From NCBI RefSeq assembly GCF_008831285.2, contig NC_045141.1, positions 6,926,853 through 6,990,852 on the forward strand: a stretch of DNA of 64,000 nucleotides, read 5' to 3'. Positions 24,166 through 36,047 of the stretch are shown here, in pieces; the first letter of the stretch is position 1; each line of letters begins with the position of its first letter. The DNA is from Nymphaea colorata. Its lineage: Eukaryota > Streptophyta > Magnoliopsida > Nymphaeales > Nymphaeaceae. The position numbers were made by a program, and so were the translations under genes. Under the pieces are notes generated by a model. The model had not been told where the DNA came from, ran no database searches, and saw only the letters and a list, made by a program, of their open reading frames with translations.

Positions 24166-26885
24166 TGAAAAAAAAGTGTGTGTGTATATATGTGTGTATA
24201 TATGTATATGTATATATATATTGAGAGAGAGAGAGATCACAAAATTGTAATTTTCATGATCACAGCACTATCGTTTGCCACAATGTTTCAATGTAAAACT
24301 CAAAAATTAAATTAGAAAAATAACTAACAAAAATTAAATTGAAAACAGACTACTATAATATAAAGTTGCTGATCAGGCGGGCAAGATTCATGGAATAGTG
24401 GACGACCGTGACCACCCTTGTTATCATCCCACCGGTACTGCTTCATCAACAACACCGCTTGAATAGACTCTCTCCAAGAAAACAAAAACAAAATAGATTC
24501 CTTGTAAGAGTCGGTGATGAATTAAAGAGAAATTGAACACCAGCAACAGCTTGCCTTATGTATGGATTCTTTATATACTCTGTTAACATGTGTGGAGCAT
24601 AGACTGAAAGCCTGCATTCAGCTGCTCTTTGAGCCTTTCTTGCTGATCTTTCCTTCTTGTGTGAATTTTGGTGACAACCCAACGCCTGAGAACTGCCAAA
24701 CCTTTTTTTAGAACAAAAGAGGTAGGGGAAGAACCCAGCCTTTTTCCTCCAGTAGAGCATGAAAAAAAAAGTGCATTTTACTTAGAAACAATAATGATAT
24801 GTACCTCTCCCTTGCCATTTGAAAATCTTCTCTGGTTAGAAAAACGATGGTGTAACAATTTACTATGACCAAAGAGCATGTCAAAGCAATCTTTGTAAAG
24901 CAATAGCCAATGAACCAAAAGAATAAAATGAGAAAAAATCACACCTCTGTTAAAGATTAAGAATTCAGAGCAAAAGACGCTATGCTTTGCGCATGATAGT
25001 GTCATTGGTAGCATAGATATAAAGCAGCAGACTGATGTCATATGTACGGCAAACACAGAAGCTATGTAACGTCCCCTCCCACTACACCCACATGTGTATA
25101 CACGAGCTACAACCAAACTTCAAAATCCTACCGGCATTTATCAAAACAAGAGACTTAGAAATGCACAACCACAAATAGCGTTGGGTAACTACCAATCATT
25201 GATGATTCTCTATCAGGCCATATTTAAGCATAAATAAAGAGGTTTTACTGAACGTATATAAAATAAGGTTGGTAAAACCTGAAAAGCAGCAAGAATTCAA
25301 CTTTATGCATGAGTACTAACGCAAAATGATCCCATGACTTGATATACAATGCAAGAGTGTAGTCAGTTTATGTAATGACCTAGTTCTTGTCAACAAGCAA
25401 ATTCAGTGATTTGAGCTCATGATTGTAGGCACATTTCTGAAATTTTGCGTAACAATAAACTAAATAAATTGAAAATAGGTCATATAATAAAGAGGAAGGT
25501 GAAAAATGCCAATCTCATTCTATGTTCTTCATCTTTTGATATTTAGAGCAATGACGAATCTTGTACGAGCTCCCTCTGAAAAAGAAAAGTACATGCTAAT
25601 AAAACATGAGTTAGAAAAAAAAAAGTCTTGAAATTATGGGCTCTTAATAAATTTTGGAAAATCTTAGTATATAAATTTCAAAAAAATTAGAAAGTAGTAA
25701 AAAGTTAAAAAACTAAGAAAACAACATATTTGCATGAAGAAAAACACATAAATTAGTTTGAGAAGAACAAGACGTCTTCCATCTAGATGTAAAACCACTA
25801 TATCTTTGAAAGACCACCAGCGTCTGCAACTATAGCATGACCCCTAGCATCCTATTGGCACAGGCTGTTGCCTTCTTAGATATGAAGGTAAAATGGGTAA
25901 GCAAGCCAAGTAAACACTAGTATCAAATTTAATATGTTTGCAATTTTTCATAAACAAAATCAACCATGTCATTTTTTTCATGTAATGAACAATAAACAGC
26001 TCATAGCAATGATAGAAAGGAACATGGTAAAAGTCTTACCTCGGAATTAAAAAACAAGAAAGAAAATAACCATGGCAGGTTATGTATAATGGAAAATTTC
26101 ATCTATCAATCTCATATTATGACATATCACTAGGGATATCCTATTGACTAGGGAAAGTGAACGAGATTATAGAGGGGCATTTACCCAAATTCTACATAAA
26201 AATGTACATTTGAGGTGTACCAAAGAACATTCCCAACAGGAACACTAAGAGCCCATACTTTGAATAATAAAAAGGTTGTACAAGGGCCAATAGAAACAAA
26301 ATACTTACTGTGCCATTCCAATCAGCATGTAAACTTCTGCACATGAACCTACAAACAGAAATTATGCATCATATATTTTGAATATCTAAAATCAAAACAA
26401 CCGTAAGCAAGAAGGTTCAAACCCATGGAAATTCACCGCAAATAACAGTTTATCCTTGGACCACAGGCACTTCAAGTGGTTAATCATACAAGATGAGTAC
26501 TGTGCACAACATGCAACAATTGATCACACATAAATCCACTAGACAGATTAACTTGGAGAGTTTATCTGAATACATGGCTACATGCTTCAATAATGTTTTT
26601 GCATGTCTCCTTGAGAAATTACATATTCATTGATCTAAAAGAAGGCATTCTATTGCACAGGCAGCTGACAATTTCTCCTCTGAAAATCAAAATAACAGCA
26701 ATTTGTTTCTCCTCAAATATCCATATCTGTCTACCCTCAAGCATCACAATTCAAAGGCCATGTTAAAAGACGATGATTCATCCCCCTCCCAAGTTCCCAA
26801 ACAAGACAATGTGCAATTTAGTAAGCCCACAAAGCAAAAGCCTTACATTTAGAGGATATATATGCATAGAGGAAGCTTTTTTATC
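24166..26885. other. Intergenic or intron-like sequence, no gene recognised
   Basis: Microsatellites (TG/TA, then GA) lie at 24176-24236. Elsewhere I find no motif on either strand. Minus-strand frames at 24446-24760 and 24778-25116 are unassigned. The stretch lies downstream of the orphan PPR exon on the same strand and could be its former introns. Confidence 0.35.
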
Positions 26886-26892
26886 TTTTCTA

Positions 26893-26996
26893 AAAGAATA
26901 CCATTGATCCCACTATTCCACAGACACCAAACGCTTTCACCACTTGTCCATCTTTTGCACAAATATCAATTACTGCACCATACGTTGGACAGTTCA
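26893..26996 (-). pseudogene. Orphan PPR exon fragment, MRL1-like
   Basis: The minus strand reads PTYGAVIDICAKDGQVVKAFGVCGIVGSM. This has the shape of a pentatricopeptide repeat (T-Y-x-A-L-I-D-x-C-A-K-x-G-x-x-x-K-A-F). From memory it resembles the segment of the chloroplast rbcL-mRNA stabiliser MRL1 that reads HTYGALIDGCA...GQVAKAFGAYGI. An acceptor-like AATTGAG lies just upstream, and ATG|GTATTC at the end could be a donor. A short deletion before the TYG motif seems to break the frame relative to the family. No other PPR exon is visible within several kb, so I take it as a relic or captured exon rather than a working gene. Confidence 0.4.
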
Positions 26997-28064
26997 ACCT
27001 CAATTTGAGAAAAACAATGCAGCAGAAAGCTGTAAAAAGAGAAATTGCAAAAAGAGAAATATCCCAAAAGACCACAACAAACAGAAGCTTACAGCTGCTA
27101 CAACAAACGAATAAGGTTTCATGAATAAGCTTATTCTAATGGCAAGGTCTACCTGAAAAACATAGAAAATAAAGTGTGTGTAATTGATCAAGCATGACAT
27201 AAAAAGGTAACTTTTATGTCCTGCAGATGTATCTATGAATTGTCAATGCCAGCATGGCACCATCTCCCATACAAGCAATAAAACTTCATCAATTCATGCC
27301 CAAGAATGAAACTTTCTGTCTTGCACTAAGAAATTGGTAAATTTATGTTTCATCTTTTAAAATATGGTCTACTTTACTGTTGTAACACATTTATTATCTA
27401 CTTCTTATATTATCGTTTGGAAAAATATCTTAAATTATTTAATTTCTTCTACCAAATATTTTAATTGATGGAACTACTTTTAGGTCCTGTGAAGGCATGC
27501 TCATCCATATGAAGTTCAAGAGCAGCACAACAAAGGAAATCAAAAAACAAACGAAAATTTATATCAGGGGCCTGCTGCTTCCCCCCTGCAGGGGAACGTC
27601 TCCTAAGTCATGCTTCCGGCTACCTATGCTCGCCAGTGTTATAAACAATCGGACTTATTCCAACTTATGTCCCACATGGCAATCACATGTTTGACTAATT
27701 GAGATGTGAATGCTAGTCGCACAAAGCTAGCAAGAAAGAATATTCCAAGGTACAAAAAAAATTTGAAATAACACACCTTAAATAGTGTGCTTTTCTTTTT
27801 CTTTCCTTGAAACTGAACGGTCGAAAAAAAGAAAATGCCGTCAATCTCTCCTCTACAACTCAGTGTACTGTTTTCTGCATCAGGTGGTTTCTTCCATTAG
27901 CATGTGGACCCTAACAATGGCGTCTTCATGGAAACAGTATAGGAAGGTCGAAGCATGATATATTATACAAATGTGTTTGCTAAGAAACTAATCGAGTTCA
28001 ACTATCAAGCTTGCCATTGAATTGAAAGGAAAAAGTATATTTTATATTTTGCCATATTGGTAGT
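26997..28064. other. No gene recognised
   Basis: AT-rich sequence. A short GC-rich patch at 27575-27610 contains the inverted pair CCCCTGCAGGGG. Nothing else stands out. Confidence 0.4.
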
Positions 28065-28750
28065 ATAATGTATTGTGACACAATTTAGATGCAATGTACA
28101 TTGAGAAAAATGTTTGTGATAATATTCTTCATATATTGTTGAATATACATGGAAAATCTAATGATTCTTACAAGGCTAAATTATATCTAGAGGATATGAA
28201 TATCAAAACTCACTCCATCTAAAAAGGATGTCAGGTTCTAATAAAGCTTATTTACCTGCTGCTTCATTTTCAATGACCAAGGATAAGAGAAAAACATTAT
28301 GCAAAGTACTAAAGAGCCTAAAGACCCTTGATGAATTTGAGTCAAATATTTCACGAAGTGTGCAGTTAAAAGAACTGAAAATATTGGGTCATAGAAGCCA
28401 TGATTTTCATATTTTGGTGCACCATATTCTTCCACTAGCTATTAGAAGATTATTAGCAAAGAATGTCAGCTTGGTACTGAAAGAGTAAAAACTAAAGATA
28501 GCTTCAATCATTTAGATCGGGACATTGGTATGATATTATACAAACTCGATAAGATTTTTCCTCATGCTTATTTTGATATCATGATGCCTTTGCCAATACA
28601 TGTGGCCAAAGAAGTGATTTATGAGGACCTATAAATTATCGATGAATGTATCCAATTGAGAGGTAAGTATCAATTGTATTCATTAGTGTGTGTGTGTGTA
28701 TAATTATCGATGAATGTATCCAATTGAGAGGTAAGTATCAATTGTATTCA

Positions 28751-28792
<42 letters not shown>

Positions 28793-29330
28793 CACACACA
28801 CACACACACACACACAGTGTGTATACACACACACACACACACAAAATTATTTTAATAATGTGTCCTTTTTACACATGTACAAGTATCTTATGAAGTTGAA
28901 GTCACATGTAAGAAATAAAAGTCATCGGAAGGTTTAATTGTAGAATGCTATTTGGCAGAAAAATATTTAATATTTTGTTCCAGGTATCTACATGATGTTG
29001 AGAGCAAATTAAACCAATATTAATGAAATGAAGATGGTAACTATGTCAATGATGAAGCGACTCCTGTCAGCCCATCCACCTATTTGAAATGCATTTCTAG
29101 TTTCCAACAATGATGATTAAGCATCTGAAATATAAGCATGCAATTAAGTCAATTAGAGGAGACTTAGTTGTTCCTAATCAACTCATGTATTTCTTGCTAC
29201 ATGGAAAATATGGTTAACCAATCTCTTTTTCTATAACTAAGCCTAAAGAATCAAAATGTCGTATACATTCACTGGTGAGCAAGTAATGTTAGAAGAAAAA
29301 ATTGACCAGAAGTTGCTCTAGAGGCATTTC
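28065..29330 (+). pseudogene. CACTA TNP2 C-terminal (DUF4218) remnant
   Basis: Bases 28085-28220 read AMYIEKNVCDNILHILLNI and KAKLYLEDMNIK, matching the TNP2 segment M-H-I-E-K-N-V-C-D. After a frame change, 28228-28488 gives MTKDKRKTLCKVLKSLKTLDEF, SVQLKELKILGHRSHDFH and LPLAIRRLLAKNV, which is the start of DUF4218. About 28540-28620 gives LDKIFPHAYFDIMMPLPIHV. After a 230-bp interruption by duplicated sequence and a microsatellite, 28880-29000 continues as YKYLMKLKSHVRNKSHRKV and YFVPGIYMM. Stops and frame changes are frequent. It is the C-terminal half of the protein type whose N-terminal half lies at 15790-17290 on the other strand. The two are probably separate insertions. Confidence 0.88.
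28634..28845. repeat. 68-bp tandem duplication leading into a palindromic GT/CA microsatellite
   Basis: ATTATCGATGAATGTATCC...CATTAGTGTGTG is present twice (from 28635 and from 28702). The second copy runs into (GT)n-TATATA-(CA)n-GTGTGTATA-(CA)n up to about 28843. The GT and CA arms are complementary and can form a long hairpin. The block splits the DUF4218 remnant. Confidence 0.9.
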
Positions 29331-31496
29331 ACATAAATGCTTGTGTTATTGGTAAGAAGAATGCTAACGGTTACTTTTTGTAAAACTATTTTGCTTCTTC
29401 ACTTTGTTTTAATCTAAAAGAATAAGCTGGAAAATGTCTCTATACATCTATATGGGGAGAGGGAGAGAGGGCAAGAGAGAGAGCCTTGGACTTGAGTGAA
29501 GATAGCGGTGAAGCGGCACCCTCTTCACCTTCTTCTCCCTCTTTTTCTTCTTCACTACATCAGAGATGAAATCCAAAAATCGATAATGTTTAAGATGATG
29601 GACGGTGATACAGGACCTACAAAGTGAGAAGGAAAGAGAACAAAATGAGGAAAAGGCCCATGGATAACTTAGCAGCACTGAAAGAGCTCAAAAGTTTCCG
29701 TTCAGTGCTAAAGTAGAAATCAGTGTCAGTCAGTGAAGAGCACCATCACCATTGGGCAAATTTTTTTGTTATGGATATCAACAAACAGTGAGAGGAGAAG
29801 AGATGCCAAAGAGAGGTGAAATAGAAGACTTAGAAACAGCCAAACGGTTCACAGGCCTTTGATGGTCAATATCATAACATTTTATGTAGAAGTTAATTTT
29901 ATTTATTTGAGAATGAGACCCGCAGAAACGAAAATATTTGTATTAAGCAATAGAAACAACACATGGTACTCCAAGTATCAGCAACTATGTGTCATTAAAA
30001 AAATATTTAATGTAGTGAGAAAAAGAGTATGGATATGTTAAAACACATCCAATTTTCCTTCATTCAAAATGGTGCTTCAAGCTACTGGAAGTCCTATAGT
30101 TGGTACGTATGATCGATTGTTTTTCTAAATGATTCTCAAAATATTTTGATTCTGATGTAGTGAAGAACATGAATAGAAGTTGCACGTTTCTGATTCTAAA
30201 TGATTCCCAAAATATTCTAAACGATTCAGAAAATATTTTGGTTCTAATTCCCATTAGACTAGGTTTTGTTACTCGAGCAGCCAAGCGTTTAATAACATAA
30301 ATTGCAACCCAAGCTGCTTCAAAAAAAAAAAAAGAAAAGAAAGAAAACCATGGAAATTAGCAACATAACTTACAGTCAAGCTTGCTTCTATTGCTGGTGG
30401 AGTCATTGATGCTGGTGACCAGTCATAAGATATTATGTCCATAGAATGAAAGAGAAGCCTGCTGAAAGCAGTCAGGTAGTCAAGGAGAGGGGCCACCAGA
30501 ATTCCCAATAGCGGTCTTAGTATTTTTCCATTCATTCCATACGGTGTTAGTTTTAATGAAGCTGAGGTTCATTTGCACAGTTAGTTGAGTGCAGTTGGAA
30601 GAAATGCAACAGGCAAGACTCAAGGGTGAATCTATCTTATCTACCCTTAATTTCCTTTGCTTTTGCCTCAATGTCCTTTCATTTCCTTCGTTTTTCTTTC
30701 AATTTCTTTTAGTTTCTAACTGTCACTTGCTTTTCTTGGACAAGTTAGTTTCTACACCGTTAGATTATGTTTGCAAATCATGTATTCATTTCTATCACAT
30801 AAGCTCTTCCTTTTTAATAAAAGCAACATGAAGTTGGAGGTTTAGGTGATCATTCTTTTGGTCATGAAACTTATCATGGTATTATTGCTTAGTCGAAATA
30901 AAGACAGTTTTCCTTTTCATGCAAGCGGCAACTAGGCAGACCGATACCAGTGCATGCCAAGAGAGTTGTTACACCTACTGAACTGATCTTGACTTCCATC
31001 ATACATATATACCCACACTGTCTAGCCAGGTGAAGTGAAACCTTCACTCTATAAGAAGAAGTACCGAAGCATGGCCATAATAAAAGATTATAGTCTAGAT
31101 CAACCTCAAACTGCCCCGTGAGGATTATGGTTGTTTACTAGTTCTCTCAAGTCTCAAGTCATCACATATAATTCGAGTTTTTGAATGAAAATTCAACTTC
31201 TGCGTTTTCTATCTGTTTATCTGTGGAATAAATTAATCACACATGATAGTTGCATGTAGAAGATACTTCATTTTTGGATACATAGGCACCAATACCTTGA
31301 AGGTCCTTACGCCCTACTCTATCGATGTGGATGAATTCATGGATATTATACAATTGAGTGTTACCTTCACCACTTACATTTGGTAGAGTGGTCACTAAAT
31401 CAGATCAAATGCTAGACGGAGGCAGCTTGAATTCTCAAATTTCATAATCAAAGAAAAAATCAAATTTTGAAATTGACTACTTTGGTTTTGAAAATG
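29331..31496. other. No gene recognised
   Basis: GA-rich tracts lie at 29454-29482. Short A/T-rich repeats around GATTCxxAAAATATTxT occur at 30120-30250. A possible minus-strand exon at 30382-30500 (SYDWSPASMTPPAIEASLT, then GTAAGTTATG as a donor) has good composition but matches nothing I know. It deserves a search. Confidence 0.35.
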
Positions 31497-31860
31497 ACTT
31501 CTTCTTTGTCTTCTTCTTTTGTTTTTTCTCTTCCTATTGCTTACTTGCTTCCTTCTTTTTTTCGTCTTCTTCGTTTTTCATTATCTTCTTCCTTTCTCTT
31601 TCTTTTTTTTTTTTTTATTTCTATTCTCCTTCTTCTTCTTCGTTTATTGTTATTATTACTATGCTTCTTCTTCTTCTTGTTCTATTCTCCTTGCATCTTC
31701 TTCTTCTTCCATTTGGCTTTCTTCTTCTTCTTTTGTTTTCCTTTTCTTCCGTTCTTCTTCTTACTCTTCCTTTTTTTTTTTGTTTGTTCTTCTCCTTCTT
31801 CTCTCCCATTTTTCTTTTTTCGTTTGTTTTTCTTCTTCTTTGCGTGTTTGGCTTTTATTA
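31497..31860. repeat. Pyrimidine-rich (TTC)n low-complexity tract
   Basis: About 360 bases are almost entirely T and C on the plus strand, mostly TTC and TTTCTT. All three plus frames stay open for 70-148 codons as Phe/Leu/Ser runs. These frames are composition artefacts. Confidence 0.92.
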
Positions 31861-34800
31861 TTCATTTTCGTAATTTCTTAATTTTGTTTTATTTATCACA
31901 ATCTCCATCGTAAATTATTTTCTCTAATTATATTGTTTACATGTAAAATTTTTCAATCTTACATGCAAAATGCAATAAATGGGATGTCGTTGCCTGCTCT
32001 ACTCCCTGTGTGGGATTTCGAGAAATAGGACGCAACCTATCAATATGAGGTTTGACTGGTCCCAGTGCTTTTGCCAAGGTTAATTAGACCAAGAACTAGA
32101 ATAAAATGCTCAAATTCCTAAGTATAAATGTTGTCCAAAAACACAAGAAAGCAAACGTGCCCTAATTTTGAAATCATGTATGTTTTGAAATCTAAATAAA
32201 TTGTAGACTTATGAACAAGAAGAATTAGATCTTAATGTCTATTCATGTCTAGATCATCATAGATCAAGGCAAATCAAGGTCCTAAATCTAATATGATGCA
32301 TCCAAAACTAAGTCTTCAGGAGTCCAATCTCTATTAGGATTGGGGTGTAGAACATGGACCTATTAGGAGAAAACTGGATCTGAATCCAAAACTTATAATC
32401 ATTATTTAAGAGATTTTGTATGATTCTTGTTCTAAATTGAAATGAGATGTGTTATAGAAGTCCAAGATATCATATCATGTTATTGGGAATGAGGATCCCA
32501 AATCCAACCTCAAAGATCTAATAAATTTAATCCAAATGAGGAAACATATCCAAATATGATAATTGCATGGTTTAAAGTTTTATATTTGAGCTAGATTCTA
32601 TGGGAAGTCATCTAAGGTTCATGATCAAATACTCGTTGCTTTGAAATTCGATCCAAGATCAAAGATCTAAAATCAAAATCCATGATCTGAAATCTAAGAT
32701 CCATAATCTATGGTCTGAAATCCATAATTGATATGTATGATTCGAGACTCATATGGGAACTCAGATTCAAAATGCAAGGTCTAAAATCCAAGATTCAAAT
32801 GTAAGATTTGAGATCCAAAATATGAGATCCAAGATCCATAATATAAGATCCAAAATCTCATATTTGGGATCCAAAATCCAATACATGAGATCCAAATCCA
32901 AGTAGGTAGACTTGGGTTATTGTCATGGTTTATGTCAACGTAAGGTTTATGATTTGAATCCAATACTTGGAATTGAGATTCAAGATCCAAATGAGCTAAG
33001 CGTAAGCTGGTCAAAATGATTGAGCTTGGTATTGGCTAATGCTAGATTTGAACCTTTTTGAGATGGGTTTGACTGTAATAAATGTGTTTGGTTTTTGTCA
33101 AACCATATGATATAGGATATCTACTTCATTCATTTCATATGAATGAACATTTAAAGAAGCTTGATTAGACCTAGGTTATGGTACTAGGTTCACACGTAGT
33201 AGACTCTAGTTCACACGTAGTAGACTCTAAGTTCGGTCGGAGCGACGCTTTAGAGAGTTGAACTAGGATTAGACACCATGCCTGCATGGCCTAGGGGTTT
33301 TGAAATCATTTTTAAAACATTGATTTTTAAAACATTTTAGAGAACTATGATTTGAAATTGTGTGAGAACCAAGCAGGATTTAGGTTTTCACATACTCGGG
33401 CTGATGCACACAAGGTATGCTACTAGGCTGACCTAGTCTGGTTTTAGACATGGGGTGCAAGGTGGTTCAGTGCATATTAAAATAGATGTACAACACATGA
33501 TTAAAAAAAAAATGAAAGAAAACTGCATTCTAATGTGCATGCTTTAAGTAAAACTAAGTAAACAAAAGCAAAAAATTTAAAGAGACAAGAAAGACATAAA
33601 CATATTTGACCCTTATGCCCAACCTAAAGATATTAAAATAAATCTAATCTAGAAAATAAACATGCTAAACTACAACATTTTCAAACCAACTTACAAAAAT
33701 AAACTAAGATAGACATGCTAAAAGCAAAAAGAAAGCTAAACTGAACATGCTAAAAGCAAAAAGAAAATTTTAATAAACATGCATAGAGAAAAGCCTTAAA
33801 TTGCAAATGAAAAAAAGAAAGAAGATGAAAAAGAAATTACCTGAAGCTGTTGCCCTGTCTAAGCCTTCTCCCACAACCTCTAAACTTGAGTTTGCTTGGC
33901 CTTAGATTGAGTACTAATGCAACTTGAACCAAGACTTAGACCGAATCTCTAAAAGTTTTACATGTTTTTAGCTAAACCTTTTTTGAGTACCTAGTTGAAA
34001 TTTTACCATCTTGTTGCTTCTATAAGAATAACTCAAGTGTGTAGAGCTAAATGGAGGAAGCAAACCTATTTATAGGACAAAGAACGGGCAAACCCCTTTC
34101 TCCTCATTGATAATAGAACTAAACTTTCTCCCTCTTCTCTCTCATGTTCAAGCCTCGAAAGCATATGTTAAAATCATGATTTTAATGGAATTTTGTTTGT
34201 TGCGATCTTGTTCAGACTCTACATTCAATTCTATAAAAAGCAACATGTACACGAAGAACTGCTGATCAATTCTTGATGAAGTATTTGGATTGATCTCGAG
34301 TCTGGAGAATGAATAATGCGAACATATGAAGGGGATGAAACACACTTTTAAATTTTATTCTAAAACTTGATGTAAATCAGAAAAATGTTAGTTTCAACCA
34401 CATACGGATAATGATTTTGATTATATCAGCACAATAGAGCCCAACAATGAATTTCACACGTTTCAAGTGCTTTCATATGCATGGACTGAGAAAATCATGA
34501 TCCATTTTTAAAATATAATGTGCATTAAGATCACATGTGGACCCTAGTTCTGGATTTGATGTTGAAACCCAAATTAGGTCTAAGTCCAAGGAAAATCCTA
34601 GAAGATGGATATAAATGTGGTATTGAAATTTGGATTATGATTTGATATATGGGATGTGGACTAGGGATAATGGATCTAGGTCTATAAAAATAGAACAGAT
34701 TCGAGACCTGGATATGAGATCCAGATATCGAAATAGGACATGGATCTATGATCTGGATCATAAATATGAAATAGAAATTTGAAAATAGCATAGACCTAGA

Positions 34801-35602
34801 CATGGCTCGTGTTGGACTCGATGGGTTCAAGCTACATGAAATGGGCTAGACCTGGGCTAGGTTCAATATTGAAAAATTGGGTTCAAACCTAGATTAGGTG
34901 TAGGTTCATTGGGCTCAACCTAGGTGTTGTTTTTGAAAAATAAAGTTTTAATGAGAAATTGAGGTAGGTTGAGTCTATGCTCAAGCGTCCTTGATCTATG
35001 GAATGTATATGAAAAGCTGACTAAGATTCATGAGGCTTCTAATTTATGTTTAAAAAACATATGTGCATGACAACCAATGAACAAAATACCCTTGCGTGTG
35101 ATTAGAGCTAAAATGGGTTCAAATAAAGGGATTGGATTGAACTAAGGTGCTAGAATAAAAGAATATCATAAACTAAGGTACATGTGTCCCAAATTCTATG
35201 TTTATGCAGATGAATACACCTCAAAAAGAAATGACCATTTTAACCATATTTGTATTTCTAGAGTTCCAAATGAATTTTATCGATCTAACTAAACCAACCT
35301 ATGGTCAAGATCTTAAATAGGCTCTAGTTAAAATCTTGCTAAAAATTCACCTAGATTGCTTTAAAAACAAAAAACAAATTTTTATCAAGCTATTTGCAGC
35401 ACGTTTACAAAGAGAAATTGAGGAAGGTCATAAAAATCTTACTTTTATTGGAATATTCACTGTGGAACTCGGGGTGCTTGAAAAAAACTACTTACCTATA
35501 AGGACATGCCAAAAGATCAGAAAAATTCGTTTTAATTTTGTAAACTTGTTCTCAACAGTAGTTTATAGAGTATAGCAAGTACTAGGAATGAGACTGAACT
35601 AA
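31861..35602. other. Repeat-derived intergenic sequence, no gene
   Basis: Bases 32640-32960 are a degenerate array of about 10-20-bp units on the theme GATCCAAAATC / AAGATCTAAAATCC, and a weaker version returns at 34600-34760. Bases 33186-33230 contain a 22-bp direct repeat (TTCACACGTAGTAGACTCTA). A-rich sequence at 33480-33840 carries two copies of AAACATGCTAAAAGCAAAAAGAAA. I see no transposon protein. Confidence 0.45.
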
Positions 35603-35607
35603 GAGAG

Positions 35608-36021
35608 TAATAAGCCACACAACCATACACTTGGCGACAACACAACCAGCTCCAATATTGACACTGGATGACATCACGCCCATGCCAACAAGATTATCGC
35701 TGGAGGAGATCACGTCCATTCCAACAACATCAGATTCAAAATTGTACTTAAAAGAGATCATGCCCATGCTAAAGATAACGTCCATCTCAGTATGGCAACT
35801 ATCTCAGAAAAAGGGGAAATTCAAGATTTTGTAAATCAATTAAATCCCAAGAAATGTGAGACTGATATGTGCGCAGATTGAGTATAAATAAAATCTCTTG
35901 TCTTGTGAAAATTAACAAAGAAGGGATATTTCCTATCTAGACATAAATTAAAAGTCGAACCACGTTAAACGGTGTCTTCTCCTCTTTTACTGTCTTCTCT
36001 TCTTTGGTGTGTGGTTTTCTA
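35608..36021 (+). repeat. 5' LTR of the Copia element
   Basis: It starts TAATAAGCCACACAA and ends GTGGTTTTCTA. It contains ATATAAATAAAATC near 35882, a candidate TATA or polyadenylation region shared with the right LTR. Short internal repeats GGAGGAGATCA/ATGCCAACAA give a minor tandem structure near 35660-35720. Confidence 0.93.
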
Positions 36022-36033
36022 TGGTATCAGAGA
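36022..36033 (+). promoter_or_regulatory. Primer binding site (tRNA-iMet)
   Basis: TGGTATCAGAGA matches the complement of the initiator tRNA 3' end in 11 of 12 positions. It starts directly after the 5' LTR. Confidence 0.9.
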
Positions 36034-36047
36034 TCGGTTATTCATAA

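Noticed and set aside
26405-26425. GGTTCAAACCC, like a tRNA B box
   Set aside because: No A box, acceptor stem or anticodon arm can be built around it.
31467-31913. 148-codon Phe/Leu/Ser-rich frame resembling a membrane protein
   Set aside because: It is a pure pyrimidine low-complexity tract, and all three frames are open for the same reason.
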